NCBI GenBank assembly: GCA_018712945.1
Contig: DVFZ01000097.1
Coordinates: forward strand, 1 to 46,617
Length of the DNA stretch: 46,617 bases
Direction of reading: 5' to 3'
DNA from: Candidatus Pullichristensenella stercorigallinarum
GTDB taxonomy: Bacteria; Bacillota; Clostridia; Christensenellales; Aristaeellaceae
Shown one piece after another: positions 16,416 through 24,736 of this stretch; position 1 is the first letter of the stretch, and every line of letters begins with the position of its first letter. A model generated the notes under the pieces. The model was given only the letters and a program-made list of their open reading frames with translations. It had not been told where the DNA came from and made no database searches. Both the position numbers and the translations under genes were made by a program.

Positions 16416-16582
16416 TACTTTCCGAACATCTCGCCGGCCTTGCGGGCCATCTTGTCGCCCATGCGCTGGGCCTGCATGCACCATTTGCGCTCGGTCCTCC
16501 AGTTCATCACGCCAAACAGCGTCGCCGCCGCGCCGCCCAGCAGGGCGCCGGCAACCATGCCTTTAACCGTTCCGCTCTTCAT
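16415..16582 (-). CDS. Small membrane-anchored protein (YtxH-like), 55 residues
   Basis: 55 residues: a short basic N-terminus, one hydrophobic segment with Gly/Ala-rich packing (VKGMVAGALLGGAAATLFGV), then a basic amphipathic tail rich in Met and Lys. This glycine-rich anchor followed by a charged helix resembles YtxH-type small proteins, but the match is only in style. The ATG at 16582 has GGAGG six bases before it. It overlaps the end of the PRC-barrel gene by 20 bases and the start of the transporter gene by one base, so it lies in one transcript with both. Function unknown. Confidence 0.65.
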   Translation of the reverse strand: MKSGTVKGMVAGALLGGAAATLFGVMNWRTERKWCMQAQRMGDKMARKAGEMFGK

Positions 16583-17033
16583 CGCCATCCTCCTCCCTTG
16601 TCCGCGTGTCTGCGACCACCTCGCCGTCGCCCGTGGCCGCAAAGCGACGGATGTTCAGCCGTCCGTAAAGCAGGTCGTCCCAGTAACCGGTGGAGACGGT
16701 GAGGCTCGTGACCTGAAAGGTCACGCAATCCACATTCGCCCCCACCACAGCCCCCAATCGCGTGCCGTCCGTGCCGACCGCACGGCGGAACAGGGGCGTT
16801 TTTTGCATCTTTTGCCGTTTTCCGGGCATGTCTACCGTTACGGAGACCTCGCCAAGCACTTCGATTGCCTCGGCGGGCACGAAGCGCGCCCCGCCCAGGC
16901 CCGCGTCCACCCACAGGCCGTCCATGCGCGTAAGGTCGTCCGACAGCGCCGCCTGCGCGACGCGGCCGATGCGCTTGCCCGCGCAGACGACCGGCAGGCC
17001 GTTTAAAGAGCGCAGGGTTTTTTCCATCGTCAT
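16563..17033 (-). CDS. PRC-barrel domain protein (YrrD-like)
   Basis: 156-residue protein with two PRC-barrel-like units: about residues 6-65 (LRSLNGLPVV-x-GKRIGRVAQ and RMDGLWVDAG...FVPAEAIEVLGE) and about 80-130 (LFRRAVGTDGTRLGAVV...TLTVSTGYWDDLLYGR). The final 25 residues are highly acidic. PRC-barrel proteins occur in RNA processing and sporulation; YrrD in Bacillus lies near yrrI-alaS-yrzL, consistent with this location. Two ATG codons (17033 and 17027) share a GGAG site at unlike spacings, so the start is uncertain by two codons. Divergent from the response regulator gene. Confidence 0.78.
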   Translation of the reverse strand: MTMEKTLRSLNGLPVVCAGKRIGRVAQAALSDDLTRMDGLWVDAGLGGARFVPAEAIEVLGEVSVTVDMPGKRQKMQKTPLFRRAVGTDGTRLGAVVGANVDCVTFQVTSLTVSTGYWDDLLYGRLNIRRFAATGDGEVVADTRTREEDGDEERNG

Positions 17034-17061
17034 CACGCTCCGGCTGAAAATCCGTCGAGCG

Positions 17062-17087
17062 TATTTTGCGTATGAACGCGCAAAATA
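17062..17087. promoter_or_regulatory. Operator-like inverted repeat between divergent PRC-barrel and response-regulator genes
   Basis: Nine-base arms TATTTTGCG and CGCAAAATA separated by 8 bases, a perfect dyad in the divergent intergenic region. It lies just upstream of the response-regulator promoter and within the likely promoter zone of the PRC-barrel gene. It may bind a regulator; no T-tract follows, so it is not a terminator. Confidence 0.35.
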
Positions 17088-17099
17088 TGATGGGAAAAA

Positions 17100-17128
17100 T
17101 TGCGCCCGGCCCGGTTGTGTGGTATAAT
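17100..17128 (+). promoter_or_regulatory. SigA promoter for the two-component operon
   Basis: TTGCGC (17100-17105), 17-bp spacer, TATAAT (17123-17128), about 100 bases before the response-regulator start. Confidence 0.75.
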
Positions 17129-17167
17129 ACATCATGCGGAGCTATGCGCACGCATCAATACAGCGTT

Positions 17168-17201
17168 TTGACACGAATTTGCCAAACATAAACGGTATAA
17201 T
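17168..17201 (+). promoter_or_regulatory. Second promoter with PhoP-box-like direct repeats
   Basis: TTGACA (17168-17173) and TTGCCA (17179-17184) form direct repeats with an 11-base period, and a weaker AATACA sits one more period upstream at 17157. A perfect TATAAT follows at 17196-17201 with no proper -35 at 17 bp. This layout resembles response-regulator-activated promoters of the PhoP type and may allow the encoded regulator to activate its own operon. Inference only. Confidence 0.35.
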
Positions 17202-17235
17202 TTTGAAGAACGATTTATCGAAGGAGGACGCTCGA

Positions 17236-17940
17236 ATGGAAGACTATCGGGCTGGATACAGAATCCTGGTGGCAGACGACGATATCAACGTCCACCAGTC
17301 GCTCAACACATATTTTCGCCGCGAAGGCTATCAGATGATTTCCGCTTACGACGGGCAGGAGGCCATCGACCATGTGCGCAAATCGCGCCCGGACATCGTG
17401 CTGCTGGACATCATGATGCCGAAAATGGACGGCCTGATGGTCTGCCGCGAAATCCGCAAGGAGACCAATTTGCCCATCATCATGCTCACCGCCAAGGGAG
17501 AGGAGTTTGACAAGCTGCTCGGCCTGGAACTGGGCGCGGACGACTACATCACCAAGCCTTTCAGCCCCCGCGAGGTGCTGGCGCGCGTGAAGGCGGTTCT
17601 GCGCCGCATGCACGAGCTGAAGGACTCCGGCAAGGCTTCGCATTTGGTGGTGGAAAATCTGGATATCGACATGAGCGCCTTTACAGTCAAACTGGATGGC
17701 AAGCTCATGCCCTGTACGCCCAAGGAAATTGAGATCCTCTGGACGCTGGCCAATAACCCCGGCATGGTCTTTTCGCGCGAACATCTGCTGCAAAGCATCT
17801 GGGGCTACGATTTCCTTGGCGACACGCGCGCCGTGGATAGCCATATCAAGCGCATCCGCGCCAAGCTCTGCAAGGAGGGCAACGGCTGGGATATCAAGAC
17901 CGTGTGGGGCGTGGGCTACCGCTTTGAAATCGGGGAATAG
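17236..17940 (+). CDS. Response regulator, OmpR/PhoB family
   Basis: 234 residues. Receiver domain (about 8-125) with acidic pocket Asp14-Asp15, phosphoacceptor Asp58 (LLDIMMPKMDG), Thr85 and Lys107 (ITKPF). Winged-helix DNA-binding domain (about 138-232) with PCTPKEIEIL, FSREHLLQSIWGYDFLGDTRAVDSHIKRIRAKL in blocks and the closing VWGVGYRFE. ATG 17236 follows AAGGAGGACG. The kinase gene starts three bases after the stop. By architecture of the pair it resembles PhoP/PhoR or WalR/WalK systems; which one cannot be settled here. Confidence 0.95.
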   Translation: MEDYRAGYRILVADDDINVHQSLNTYFRREGYQMISAYDGQEAIDHVRKSRPDIVLLDIMMPKMDGLMVCREIRKETNLPIIMLTAKGEEFDKLLGLELGADDYITKPFSPREVLARVKAVLRRMHELKDSGKASHLVVENLDIDMSAFTVKLDGKLMPCTPKEIEILWTLANNPGMVFSREHLLQSIWGYDFLGDTRAVDSHIKRIRAKLCKEGNGWDIKTVWGVGYRFEIGE

Positions 17941-17943
17941 TTT

Positions 17944-19926
17944 ATGAGGGAGAGGCTTCGCTACCGTTCGTGGACAATTGGGGCAAAAACGCTGGTCAGC
18001 CATGCGCTGCTGGCGCTTTTTGCCATTGTTTTCGCCTGCGTGGTGGCTTATGCGCTCTCCTTCCGCTATGTGCAGGATCAGGCCATGGAGGAACTGGTCG
18101 CCCAGGCTGAATACATCGCCTCCCGCGATACCGGGGAGAGCGACGAACTGGTCATCCCCGATGAACAGACGCTTGAACTGTATCAAAATATCACCAATTC
18201 GATGGTGTTGTATGTAAACCGCGACTATCTGGCCACGCACATCGGCGCCGACGGCGACGCCGCCCCCGGCGGCCCGGAATTCGCGCGCATGGAGATCATC
18301 AGCTCCATCGACCGGCAATTCGTGGCCCGCATCTTTGAGGGCGAGAGCGTAGGCGATATCCGCCGCTTTGAATTTGCCTCCGGCGTGATCATTTTTGCCG
18401 GCGCGCCGGTGCGCAACGCGGCGGGTAAGGTGGTCGGCGGCGTAATTCTCGCCCAGCCGGTGGCGCAGCTGCGCCGGCTCACCGGCTATCTGCAAATGCT
18501 GATGATCATGACCGCCGCGGTGACGGTGCTGTTGGCCGTGGTAATGGCCATGAAGATGACGCAGGTGCTCATCAACCCCATCCGCCGCCTTACGCAGGTG
18601 GCGCGGCGCATTTCCGAGGGCGAGTATGGGGCGCGCATATCCCTGGGCACACAGGATGAGCTGGGAGAACTGGGCAACACGCTCAATACGCTCTCGGCGC
18701 GGCTTTCCAATGTCATTGAGCGCCTGCGCGAGGAGCGCGACAAGCTGGAACTGATCATCGGCTCCATTGGCGAAGGCATCATCGCCGTGAATGGCAACTT
18801 TGAAGTTACCCACAAAAACCAGGCATTCCTGGAATTGATGGAACTGAGCGACGAGGAGTTGGCCCCGCTGGAGGGCACCGAGGCGCTTTCGGCCTTGCAT
18901 GCCCTGATGGAGGAGTGCATGCGCACCGGCGCGCGCTGCAAGGCGAGCTGGGACAATCCCTCGCAGCGCAAAATCGCCGCCGCTGCCTCGCCTCTGTTTG
19001 GCGAGCGCGGCGAAAACATCGGCGCCGTGTGCCTGATTCAGGATGTCAGCGAGGCCGAGCGCCTGGAACAGCTACGCCGCGATTACGTGGCGAACATCTC
19101 CCATGAGTTGCGCACGCCGCTCACCGGCATCCGTGGCATGGTGGAGCCGCTCATGGACGGCTATATCGACACCGAAGAAGAAAAGGCGGATTGCTACCGC
19201 ATTATCTACCAGGAAACGCTGCGGCTGGAAAAGCTGGTGCGGGAAATGCTGGATATGTCGCGGCTGCAAGACGGCCGGGTCACGCTGGAAATGGAGGAAT
19301 TGGAGCTGCCCGGCATCATCGACGCGGCGCTGCGGCGCATGAAGAATATGGCCGACGAAGCGCAAGTAGCGCTCGTGGCCGATACCGGGGGCGAACGCCT
19401 GCGTTGCCTTGGCAATGAGGACCGCATTTTGCAGGTGCTCATCATCTTCATAGACAATGCCCTGAGCTTTACGCCCTCAGGCGGCCAGGTAACGGTTTAT
19501 GCCCGCGAGGAAAGGAACTGCGTGCGCGTGGGCGTAATCGACACGGGCGTGGGCATCGAACCGAAGGACCTGCCCTTTATCTGGGAGCGCTTCTACAAGG
19601 CCGACAAGAGCCGCATGCGCACATCCGGCACCGGCCTTGGGCTGGCGGTGGCCAAGCTGGTGGTAGAGCTGATGGGCGGCGAGATTGGCGTCAATACCAA
19701 GGTGGGGGAAGGCTCGGAATTCTACTTCACGCTGAAAAAGAGGGAACAGGAAGGGGAGACAGGGAATGAAGCGAAGGATGAAAAGGCTGCTGGCGCTGTT
19801 GATGGCGATGGCGCTGCTGGCGGCGGGAACGGCAACCGCCGAAGAGATAAGCGATCGAACGGACGGCGAGGCTTTAGCCGCCGCGGGCGGGGAACTGCTG
19901 GAACAAATTCGCACGCTGATGCGTGA
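17944..19926 (+). CDS. Sensor histidine kinase (PhoR/WalK-like) with unusual C-terminal tail
   Basis: 660 residues. Membrane segment about 18-40, extracellular sensor about 41-178, second membrane segment about 180-203, HAMP linker to about 257, PAS domain about 265-370, HisKA with phosphoacceptor His387 (NISHELRTPL), and HATPase with N box (FIDNALSFTP), G1 (DTGVGI), F box and G2 (GTGLGLAV). The kinase fold is complete at about residue 600 (EFYFTLKKRE). The last 55-60 residues are low-complexity Gly/Ala/Arg sequence produced where the frame runs into the next gene, overlapping it by 161 bases. Start at ATG 17944, three bases after the regulator stop. It should phosphorylate the preceding response regulator. 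Confidence 0.93.
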   Translation: MRERLRYRSWTIGAKTLVSHALLALFAIVFACVVAYALSFRYVQDQAMEELVAQAEYIASRDTGESDELVIPDEQTLELYQNITNSMVLYVNRDYLATHIGADGDAAPGGPEFARMEIISSIDRQFVARIFEGESVGDIRRFEFASGVIIFAGAPVRNAAGKVVGGVILAQPVAQLRRLTGYLQMLMIMTAAVTVLLAVVMAMKMTQVLINPIRRLTQVARRISEGEYGARISLGTQDELGELGNTLNTLSARLSNVIERLREERDKLELIIGSIGEGIIAVNGNFEVTHKNQAFLELMELSDEELAPLEGTEALSALHALMEECMRTGARCKASWDNPSQRKIAAAASPLFGERGENIGAVCLIQDVSEAERLEQLRRDYVANISHELRTPLTGIRGMVEPLMDGYIDTEEEKADCYRIIYQETLRLEKLVREMLDMSRLQDGRVTLEMEELELPGIIDAALRRMKNMADEAQVALVADTGGERLRCLGNEDRILQVLIIFIDNALSFTPSGGQVTVYAREERNCVRVGVIDTGVGIEPKDLPFIWERFYKADKSRMRTSGTGLGLAVAKLVVELMGGEIGVNTKVGEGSEFYFTLKKREQEGETGNEAKDEKAAGAVDGDGAAGGGNGNRRRDKRSNGRRGFSRRGRGTAGTNSHADA

Positions 19927-20410
19927 TGAAACCTTCCTCTCAACTTCCGGCGCAAGCGGCGAAATTGCGGAGCAGATTGAAACCTGGGCAGAGGAGATGC
20001 AGGGCCAGCCGCTCTATACGCGCGTCTATCCCTATCCGGAATTGGATAAAACGCTTGCCTATATGAACGACGGCATGGAAACGCCGGAGCTTTCCGATGC
20101 GGCGAGCGCATACTTTGAGCCGATGACAGCCCAGCTGCTTTGCGCGCAGGCCAACGCCCAACAAGGCGCTGCCTACCTGGCGGCGGCAAATCTCCTGCGC
20201 GTGAGCGGCTTTTATGCCCTTCCCGAGGGATTTGAAAACTGTGTGGTGGTCTATGATTTCGGCACGGCCGCCTTCGCGGTGGGCATGCGGCGTGAAAGCG
20301 TGGCTGGCCAGGAGTTTGTAAGCGCCCAGGGCTGCGTATGTACGCCGGAAATCCGGGACTTGCTGGCGGAAATCGCTGCTTTTGGGGAAGAAACGGGCGC
20401 GAAGGAATAG
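19766..20410 (+). CDS. Secreted protein of unknown function
   Basis: 214 residues with a classic signal peptide: KRRMKR, a leucine-rich core and a TATA-EE cleavage site near residue 26. The mature part is mixed alpha/beta, acidic, with no family I recognise. The ATG is preceded by AGGGGAGACAGGG and lies inside the 3' end of the kinase gene in another frame, so it is translated from the same transcript, possibly by coupling. Co-expression with a membrane sensor kinase suggests a role in sensing or envelope response, but that is inference. A terminator shared with the convergent phosphatase gene follows. Confidence 0.75.
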   Translation: MKRRMKRLLALLMAMALLAAGTATAEEISDRTDGEALAAAGGELLEQIRTLMRDETFLSTSGASGEIAEQIETWAEEMQGQPLYTRVYPYPELDKTLAYMNDGMETPELSDAASAYFEPMTAQLLCAQANAQQGAAYLAAANLLRVSGFYALPEGFENCVVVYDFGTAAFAVGMRRESVAGQEFVSAQGCVCTPEIRDLLAEIAAFGEETGAKE

Positions 20411-20564
20411 GGCAGGCAAGGGAATTTTGGAATGGCGAATGCGTGGAATAAAGTGGATTCGCTGATTCTGATGTTGCTTTTAACGTCCACGCCGGTCTGT
20501 GCGCGCCGGATTTTCTGCCCACGTTGCCGGGGCTGATTGCCTGACGCACGGTTGCTTCCAACGA

Positions 20565-20599
20565 AAAGCCCACCCGATTTTTGCGGGTGGGCTTTGTTT
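20565..20599. terminator. Bidirectional terminator between secreted-protein and HAD genes
   Basis: Perfect 12-bp stem AAAGCCCACCCG/CGGGTGGGCTTT with a 7-base T-rich loop; A and T tracts at both feet. Lies between convergent genes. Confidence 0.85.
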
Positions 20600-20606
20600 C
20601 GCGCCT

Positions 20607-21254
20607 TTAGCCCAGCAGCAGCGTTTCCAGCTCCGATGCGTCGTCAGCGCGCACTTCGGGCAGATCGGGCAACTCTTCCTTGCGGCGGAATCCCCACGAA
20701 ACCCAGATAAAGGGAAGACCGGCGTTTTTGGCGGTTTGTTCGTCCACGCCGCTGTCGCCAATGTAAACCGCGCTTTCCGCGTCCGCGTCCAGCGCCTTCA
20801 AGAGCGTCTCCACGCCGATGGGCGAGGGCTTCTTCGGCACGGTTTCGCTTTCGCCCACGGCCTTGTCAAACAGGCCTGGGAAATGGTCGTTCATCAGAAG
20901 CTGCACGGCGGCGTCATACTTGTTGGAATTGACGCCGATTTTTACGCCTGCGGCCCGTAGTTTGCCCAGCAGCGCGGCGACGCCGGCATAGGGGTGCGTT
21001 TCCACATTGATGTGGGCGTTATAGTAATCGCGGAAATCCGCGAGGATGGCGGCGGTTTCGGCCGCGCTTGTGCCTTCGGGAACAGCGCGTTCTATGAGCC
21101 GGGCCACGCCGTTGCCCACAAACAGGCGCACCTCATCCAGCGTGCGCGCCGGATACCCGCGCTTTGCCAGCGCCGCGTTGACGGCGTTTTTCAAATCGTC
21201 CAGCGTATTGAGCAGCGTGCCGTCCAAATCAAAGATTGCACAGGTATATTTCAT
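20607..21254 (-). CDS. HAD family hydrolase, phosphoglycolate-phosphatase-like (Gph/PpaX)
   Basis: 215-residue HAD superfamily phosphatase with an alpha-helical cap of the Gph/PpaX type. Motif I is FDLDGTLLNT with nucleophile Asp9 and acid Asp11, motif II Ser in GVNSNKYD, motif III Lys in KKPSPIGVE, motif IV GDSGVDEQTAKNAG. The ATG at 21254 has GGAGG eight bases upstream; upstream in-frame ATG codons lack one. Such enzymes remove phosphoglycolate from DNA repair or hydrolyse pyrophosphate; the exact substrate cannot be called. Encoded alone, convergent with the kinase operon and divergent from the methyltransferase operon. Confidence 0.88.
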   Translation of the reverse strand: MKYTCAIFDLDGTLLNTLDDLKNAVNAALAKRGYPARTLDEVRLFVGNGVARLIERAVPEGTSAAETAAILADFRDYYNAHINVETHPYAGVAALLGKLRAAGVKIGVNSNKYDAAVQLLMNDHFPGLFDKAVGESETVPKKPSPIGVETLLKALDADAESAVYIGDSGVDEQTAKNAGLPFIWVSWGFRRKEELPDLPEVRADDASELETLLLG

Positions 21255-21350
21255 GGCAATATCCTCCATTGATCGTTCCATAGCGAGTATAGCGCATGCG
21301 CGCAAATTCTGCGCGGGGTTTGGGTTAGCTTTCGGTTATCGCGCCGAGTG

Positions 21351-21379
21351 TTGCATTGCGCGCGCGTATGTGGTAAAAT
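21351..21379 (+). promoter_or_regulatory. SigA-type promoter for the methyltransferase-Hsp33 operon
   Basis: TTGCAT (21351-21356), 17-bp spacer, TAAAAT (21374-21379), about 20 bases before the ATG of the methyltransferase gene. Confidence 0.65.
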
Positions 21380-21401
21380 ATTGAAATGGGGTGGTATATT
21401 T

Positions 21402-22148
21402 ATGCGCAGTTACGACGCGCTTTGCGAGGTATACGACCTGTTCGCAGACGACTTTGATTATCCAAAATGGGCAGAGTATTACCGGGCGCTTCTGCGCCGC
21501 GCGGGTGTTGAGGCGCAAAGCCTGGTGGACGCGGGCTGCGGTACCGGGCTGATGACCGTGGAACTGGCCCGCGAAGGCGCGCGCGTGGTGGGCGTGGATG
21601 TGTCCGAAGGCATGCTGCGCGCGGCGGCGGAAAAGCTGCGGCGCGAGGGCGTGCGGGCGACGCTGGCCAAACAGGATATGTGCCATCTGTCCACGCCCCG
21701 GCCGGTAGACGCGGTGATCTGTGCCTGCGATGGGGTCAACTATCTCCTTTCCGCCGAGCGGGTGCGCGCCTTTTTCCGCGCCGCGTATGCCGCGATCCGC
21801 CCCGGCGGGGCGCTGGCGTTCGACATTTCCTCCCGCTACAAGCTGGAAACGCAGCTTGGCAACGCTTTTTTTGGCGAGGAACGCGACGAAGCCGCCTATC
21901 TGTGGGAAAACCGTCTCGACGCGCAAAGGCATATCGTGCGCATGGACATCACGTTTTTCGTGCGCGAGGCCGACGGGCGTTACCGGCGCTTTCAGGAAAC
22001 GCACGAGCAGCGCGCCCACAGCGCGAAGGAGATCGCCGCCTGGCTGAGCGCGGAAGGCTTTGAAGGCGTGGAGATTTTTGGCGATCAGACCTTCGATTTT
22101 CCCGCAGCGGAGGATATGCGCATACATTTTTTGGCAAGGAGACCGTAA
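21402..22148 (+). CDS. Class I SAM-dependent methyltransferase
   Basis: 248 residues. SAM-binding motif I is VDAGCGTGLM at 42-51, followed by the acidic strand VVGVDVS (motif II) and DAVICACDGVNYL (motif IV region). The C-terminal half (TFFVREADGRYRRFQETHEQRA) resembles the methyltransferase-11/25 group common in Firmicutes. ATG 21402 follows GGGGTGG. First gene of an operon with hslO and three repeat proteins; the hslO ATG follows its TAA directly with no gap. Substrate is not evident. Confidence 0.88.
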   Translation: MRSYDALCEVYDLFADDFDYPKWAEYYRALLRRAGVEAQSLVDAGCGTGLMTVELAREGARVVGVDVSEGMLRAAAEKLRREGVRATLAKQDMCHLSTPRPVDAVICACDGVNYLLSAERVRAFFRAAYAAIRPGGALAFDISSRYKLETQLGNAFFGEERDEAAYLWENRLDAQRHIVRMDITFFVREADGRYRRFQETHEQRAHSAKEIAAWLSAEGFEGVEIFGDQTFDFPAAEDMRIHFLARRP

Positions 22149-23048
22149 ATGGACGTTTTGCAAATGGACGGAATGTACAATATATCGTTATTGGGCGGCC
22201 AGGCCCGGGCGATTTTGATTGAGGGCACGCAGATGGTAGAACGCGCCCGCCAGACGCATAAGCTTTCAAGAACCGCTACGGCGGCGCTGGGGCGCACGCT
22301 GATGGCAACTTCCATGATGGGCAGCATGCTCAAGGGAGAAAATGAAAGCCTCACCGTCACCATCAAGGGCGGCGGCCCCATCGGTACGGTTTTGACCGTG
22401 GGCAAGAGCGACGGCTCGGTCAAGGGCTATGTGGGCAACCCGGATATTGAGCTGCCCCGCGCCGCCAACGGCAAGCTGCCCGTGGGCGCGGCAGTCGGCA
22501 AGGATGGCCGCCTCACCGTGGTGAAGGATCTCGGCCTGCGCGAGCCGTATATCGGCATGGTCAACCTGGTTTCCGGCGAGATCGCCGAGGATTTTGCCAT
22601 GTATTTCACCGCCTCCGAACAGGTGCCCTCGCTGGTATCCCTGGGCGTGCTGGTGGGCGAACGCGTGGAGGCCGCGGGCGGGCTTATCATCCAGATGATG
22701 CCCGGCGCCAGCGAGGCCGCCATACAGTCTGTCGAGTCAAGCGCCGGCATGTTCATGGACATCTCCGGCACGATGCGCGAGTATCATCTCAAAGGCGCGG
22801 TGACGCAACTGCTTCTGCACCTGGAGCCGGAAATCCTTTCCCACTCCGTGCCCGCCTACCGCTGCGATTGTTCGCGCGAGCGCGTGGAACGGGCGCTGGT
22901 GTCGCTGGGACGCGAGGAATTGGAGGATATGATCCGTGAGCAGCACGGCGCGGAGGTAGACTGTCACTTCTGCAACAAGCGCTACCGCCTTTCTGAGGCG
23001 GATTTGCGCGATCTGCTCGAAAGAGCGACAAATCGGAGGAGCGAATGA
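22149..23048 (+). CDS. hslO: Hsp33, redox-regulated chaperone holdase
   Basis: 299 residues, full length. Under oxidative and heat stress Hsp33 loses zinc, forms disulfides and becomes an active holdase that protects unfolding proteins. The redox switch is the four-cysteine zinc site at the C-terminus: CDC (YRCDCSRER) and CHFC (EVDCHFCNKRY), the CxC...CxxC pattern. The N-terminal domain has family blocks SRTATAALGRTL, MLKGENESLTV and KDLGLREPY. The gene begins immediately after the methyltransferase stop and its TGA overlaps the next start by four bases. Confidence 0.96.
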   Translation: MDVLQMDGMYNISLLGGQARAILIEGTQMVERARQTHKLSRTATAALGRTLMATSMMGSMLKGENESLTVTIKGGGPIGTVLTVGKSDGSVKGYVGNPDIELPRAANGKLPVGAAVGKDGRLTVVKDLGLREPYIGMVNLVSGEIAEDFAMYFTASEQVPSLVSLGVLVGERVEAAGGLIIQMMPGASEAAIQSVESSAGMFMDISGTMREYHLKGAVTQLLLHLEPEILSHSVPAYRCDCSRERVERALVSLGREELEDMIREQHGAEVDCHFCNKRYRLSEADLRDLLERATNRRSE

Positions 23049-24736
23049 ATTTTGACCCCAAGGTCGTGCCCTTTGACCGGAGCGCGGCGTATGTACACCA
23101 CCGGGCGATGAAAAACCGCCGCGATAACAACGTCGTGGACGCGCTGGAACTTTTGCGCCGCGCCGTGGAGCACTCGCCTGACAATGATGAATATAAGCTT
23201 GATCTGGCCGGGCTTTTGAGCGAAATGGGCTGCCTTTCGCAGTCCAACCGCCTGTTGCTGGACATGCTGTCCGAGGGCAAGGGGCCAAGCGAATGCTATT
23301 ATGGGTTGGCGCTGAATCTGCTCTCCGCCAGCGATATTTCCGGGGCGCGGCAGGCGCTCAGGCGCTATCATGGCGCGGATCCGCGCGGTACCTACGCTAT
23401 GGACGCGCGCCGCATCTATGACGAATTGCAGCTTTATGAAATGTTTTCCCTCCCCGTCGGCCGCAAGAGCCGCCGCGCCGCCTGCCTGGACGACTTGGCC
23501 TGCACGCGCATGAAGGAGGAGGAGTATACCCGCGCCGCGCGCCTGTTCAAGCGCAGCCTGGAAATTGAAGACCGCGATGAAGTCCGCGCCCTGTACGCCA
23601 CGGCGCTGGAATTGTGCGGCCGCCGCCGCGCCGCGCTGAAGGAAATGCGCGCTGCCGCCGAACCGGAACGGGCCGGCGTGCGTACGCTGTGCATTGCCGC
23701 GCAGTTTTACCAGATGGTTCGTATGCCGCGCAAAAGCCGCCAGGCGGCGCTGCGGGCCGTGCGCCTGCACCCTGACGGCCTGGAAATGCGCATGCTCATC
23801 CATACGCTGGGCGAACTGGGATTGCACCGCGAGGCGGGGGAGTGCGCGCGCCTTGCCATGCAGGAAACGCCCTATGACCGGCAACTTTTGCACATTCGCG
23901 CCGTATCGCTTCTGCGCACGGGCGGCTCGGAGGGGCAGGCCGCGCGCTTCTGGGAGCGCATTGCCCGCATCGACCCGGAGGACACCGTTGCCGCCTACTA
24001 CGTGCAGGCTGCTTCCGAAGGCCGCCTGCACGGGGAGGAGATTGGATACGCCTATCAGGTGCCCCGGCAGGAGGCTGTCGCCCGCCTTGGCTATGTGGCG
24101 GACGTACTTGCCCGCTGCAATGGCGATCTGGAAACGCCCTGGAGGGAGGACGCCAGATTCCGCGCCATGCTTCAGTGGTGCCTGACGGTGGAAAATGTCC
24201 AGTTCCGCCGGGCGGCGGTGACGGCGCTGGCGGCGCTGGACGATCCCGAGGCCGAGTCCACGCTGCGCGAAGTGTTTACCCGGCCGGAGATCTCCTACGA
24301 AATGAAGTTCAACGCCATGGTGCTTTTGCGCCTGCGCGGCGTGGATCTGGCGCATGCCCTGCCGCCGAGCATCGACGAGTGCGACGGCCTGCTGCCGGAT
24401 GCGGACACGTTGCTGCCCGCCCTGCCCATCGGCCTGCGCCAGGCATGCCGTTATGCCGCTGAGGTGCTGGAGGACGACTATGGCCTGAGCGTGTTGCCGG
24501 CGCTGGCGCTGACCATGCTGCGGGCGCACGGCTGCCGTACATTGGTGCCTTGCACGCGGCGGCGCATTCCGGCTTACGCGGCGGCGCTCTCTTACTGCTA
24601 TCTATCCATGCGCGGGGAAAAGCCTTCCTTCCGTGCCCTGTGCCGGCAGTTTGGTAGCCCCTTCCGCACAACTGTGTTTTACGCCGCCCGCATTGCGGAG
24701 GCGTTGGAGGAAAAACCGGATGACAAAGCCGATTGA
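23045..24736 (+). CDS. TPR-repeat protein of unknown function
   Basis: 563-residue soluble protein with no signal peptide. Helical tetratricopeptide-like repeats fill most of it: about residues 30-130, 160-270 and 290-345 (patterns such as ARQALRRYHGADPRGTYAMDARRIYDEL and YTRAARLFKRSLEIEDRDEVRALYATALELCG in blocks). From about 375 to 460 the helices look more HEAT-like (RRAAVTALAALDDPEAESTLREVF), and the last 100 residues form a distinct helical cap. Start overlaps the hslO stop (ATGA). No catalytic motif was seen, so it is probably a scaffold. Its co-expression with Hsp33 suggests a link to protein quality control, but this is inference. Confidence 0.78.
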   Translation: MNFDPKVVPFDRSAAYVHHRAMKNRRDNNVVDALELLRRAVEHSPDNDEYKLDLAGLLSEMGCLSQSNRLLLDMLSEGKGPSECYYGLALNLLSASDISGARQALRRYHGADPRGTYAMDARRIYDELQLYEMFSLPVGRKSRRAACLDDLACTRMKEEEYTRAARLFKRSLEIEDRDEVRALYATALELCGRRRAALKEMRAAAEPERAGVRTLCIAAQFYQMVRMPRKSRQAALRAVRLHPDGLEMRMLIHTLGELGLHREAGECARLAMQETPYDRQLLHIRAVSLLRTGGSEGQAARFWERIARIDPEDTVAAYYVQAASEGRLHGEEIGYAYQVPRQEAVARLGYVADVLARCNGDLETPWREDARFRAMLQWCLTVENVQFRRAAVTALAALDDPEAESTLREVFTRPEISYEMKFNAMVLLRLRGVDLAHALPPSIDECDGLLPDADTLLPALPIGLRQACRYAAEVLEDDYGLSVLPALALTMLRAHGCRTLVPCTRRRIPAYAAALSYCYLSMRGEKPSFRALCRQFGSPFRTTVFYAARIAEALEEKPDDKAD

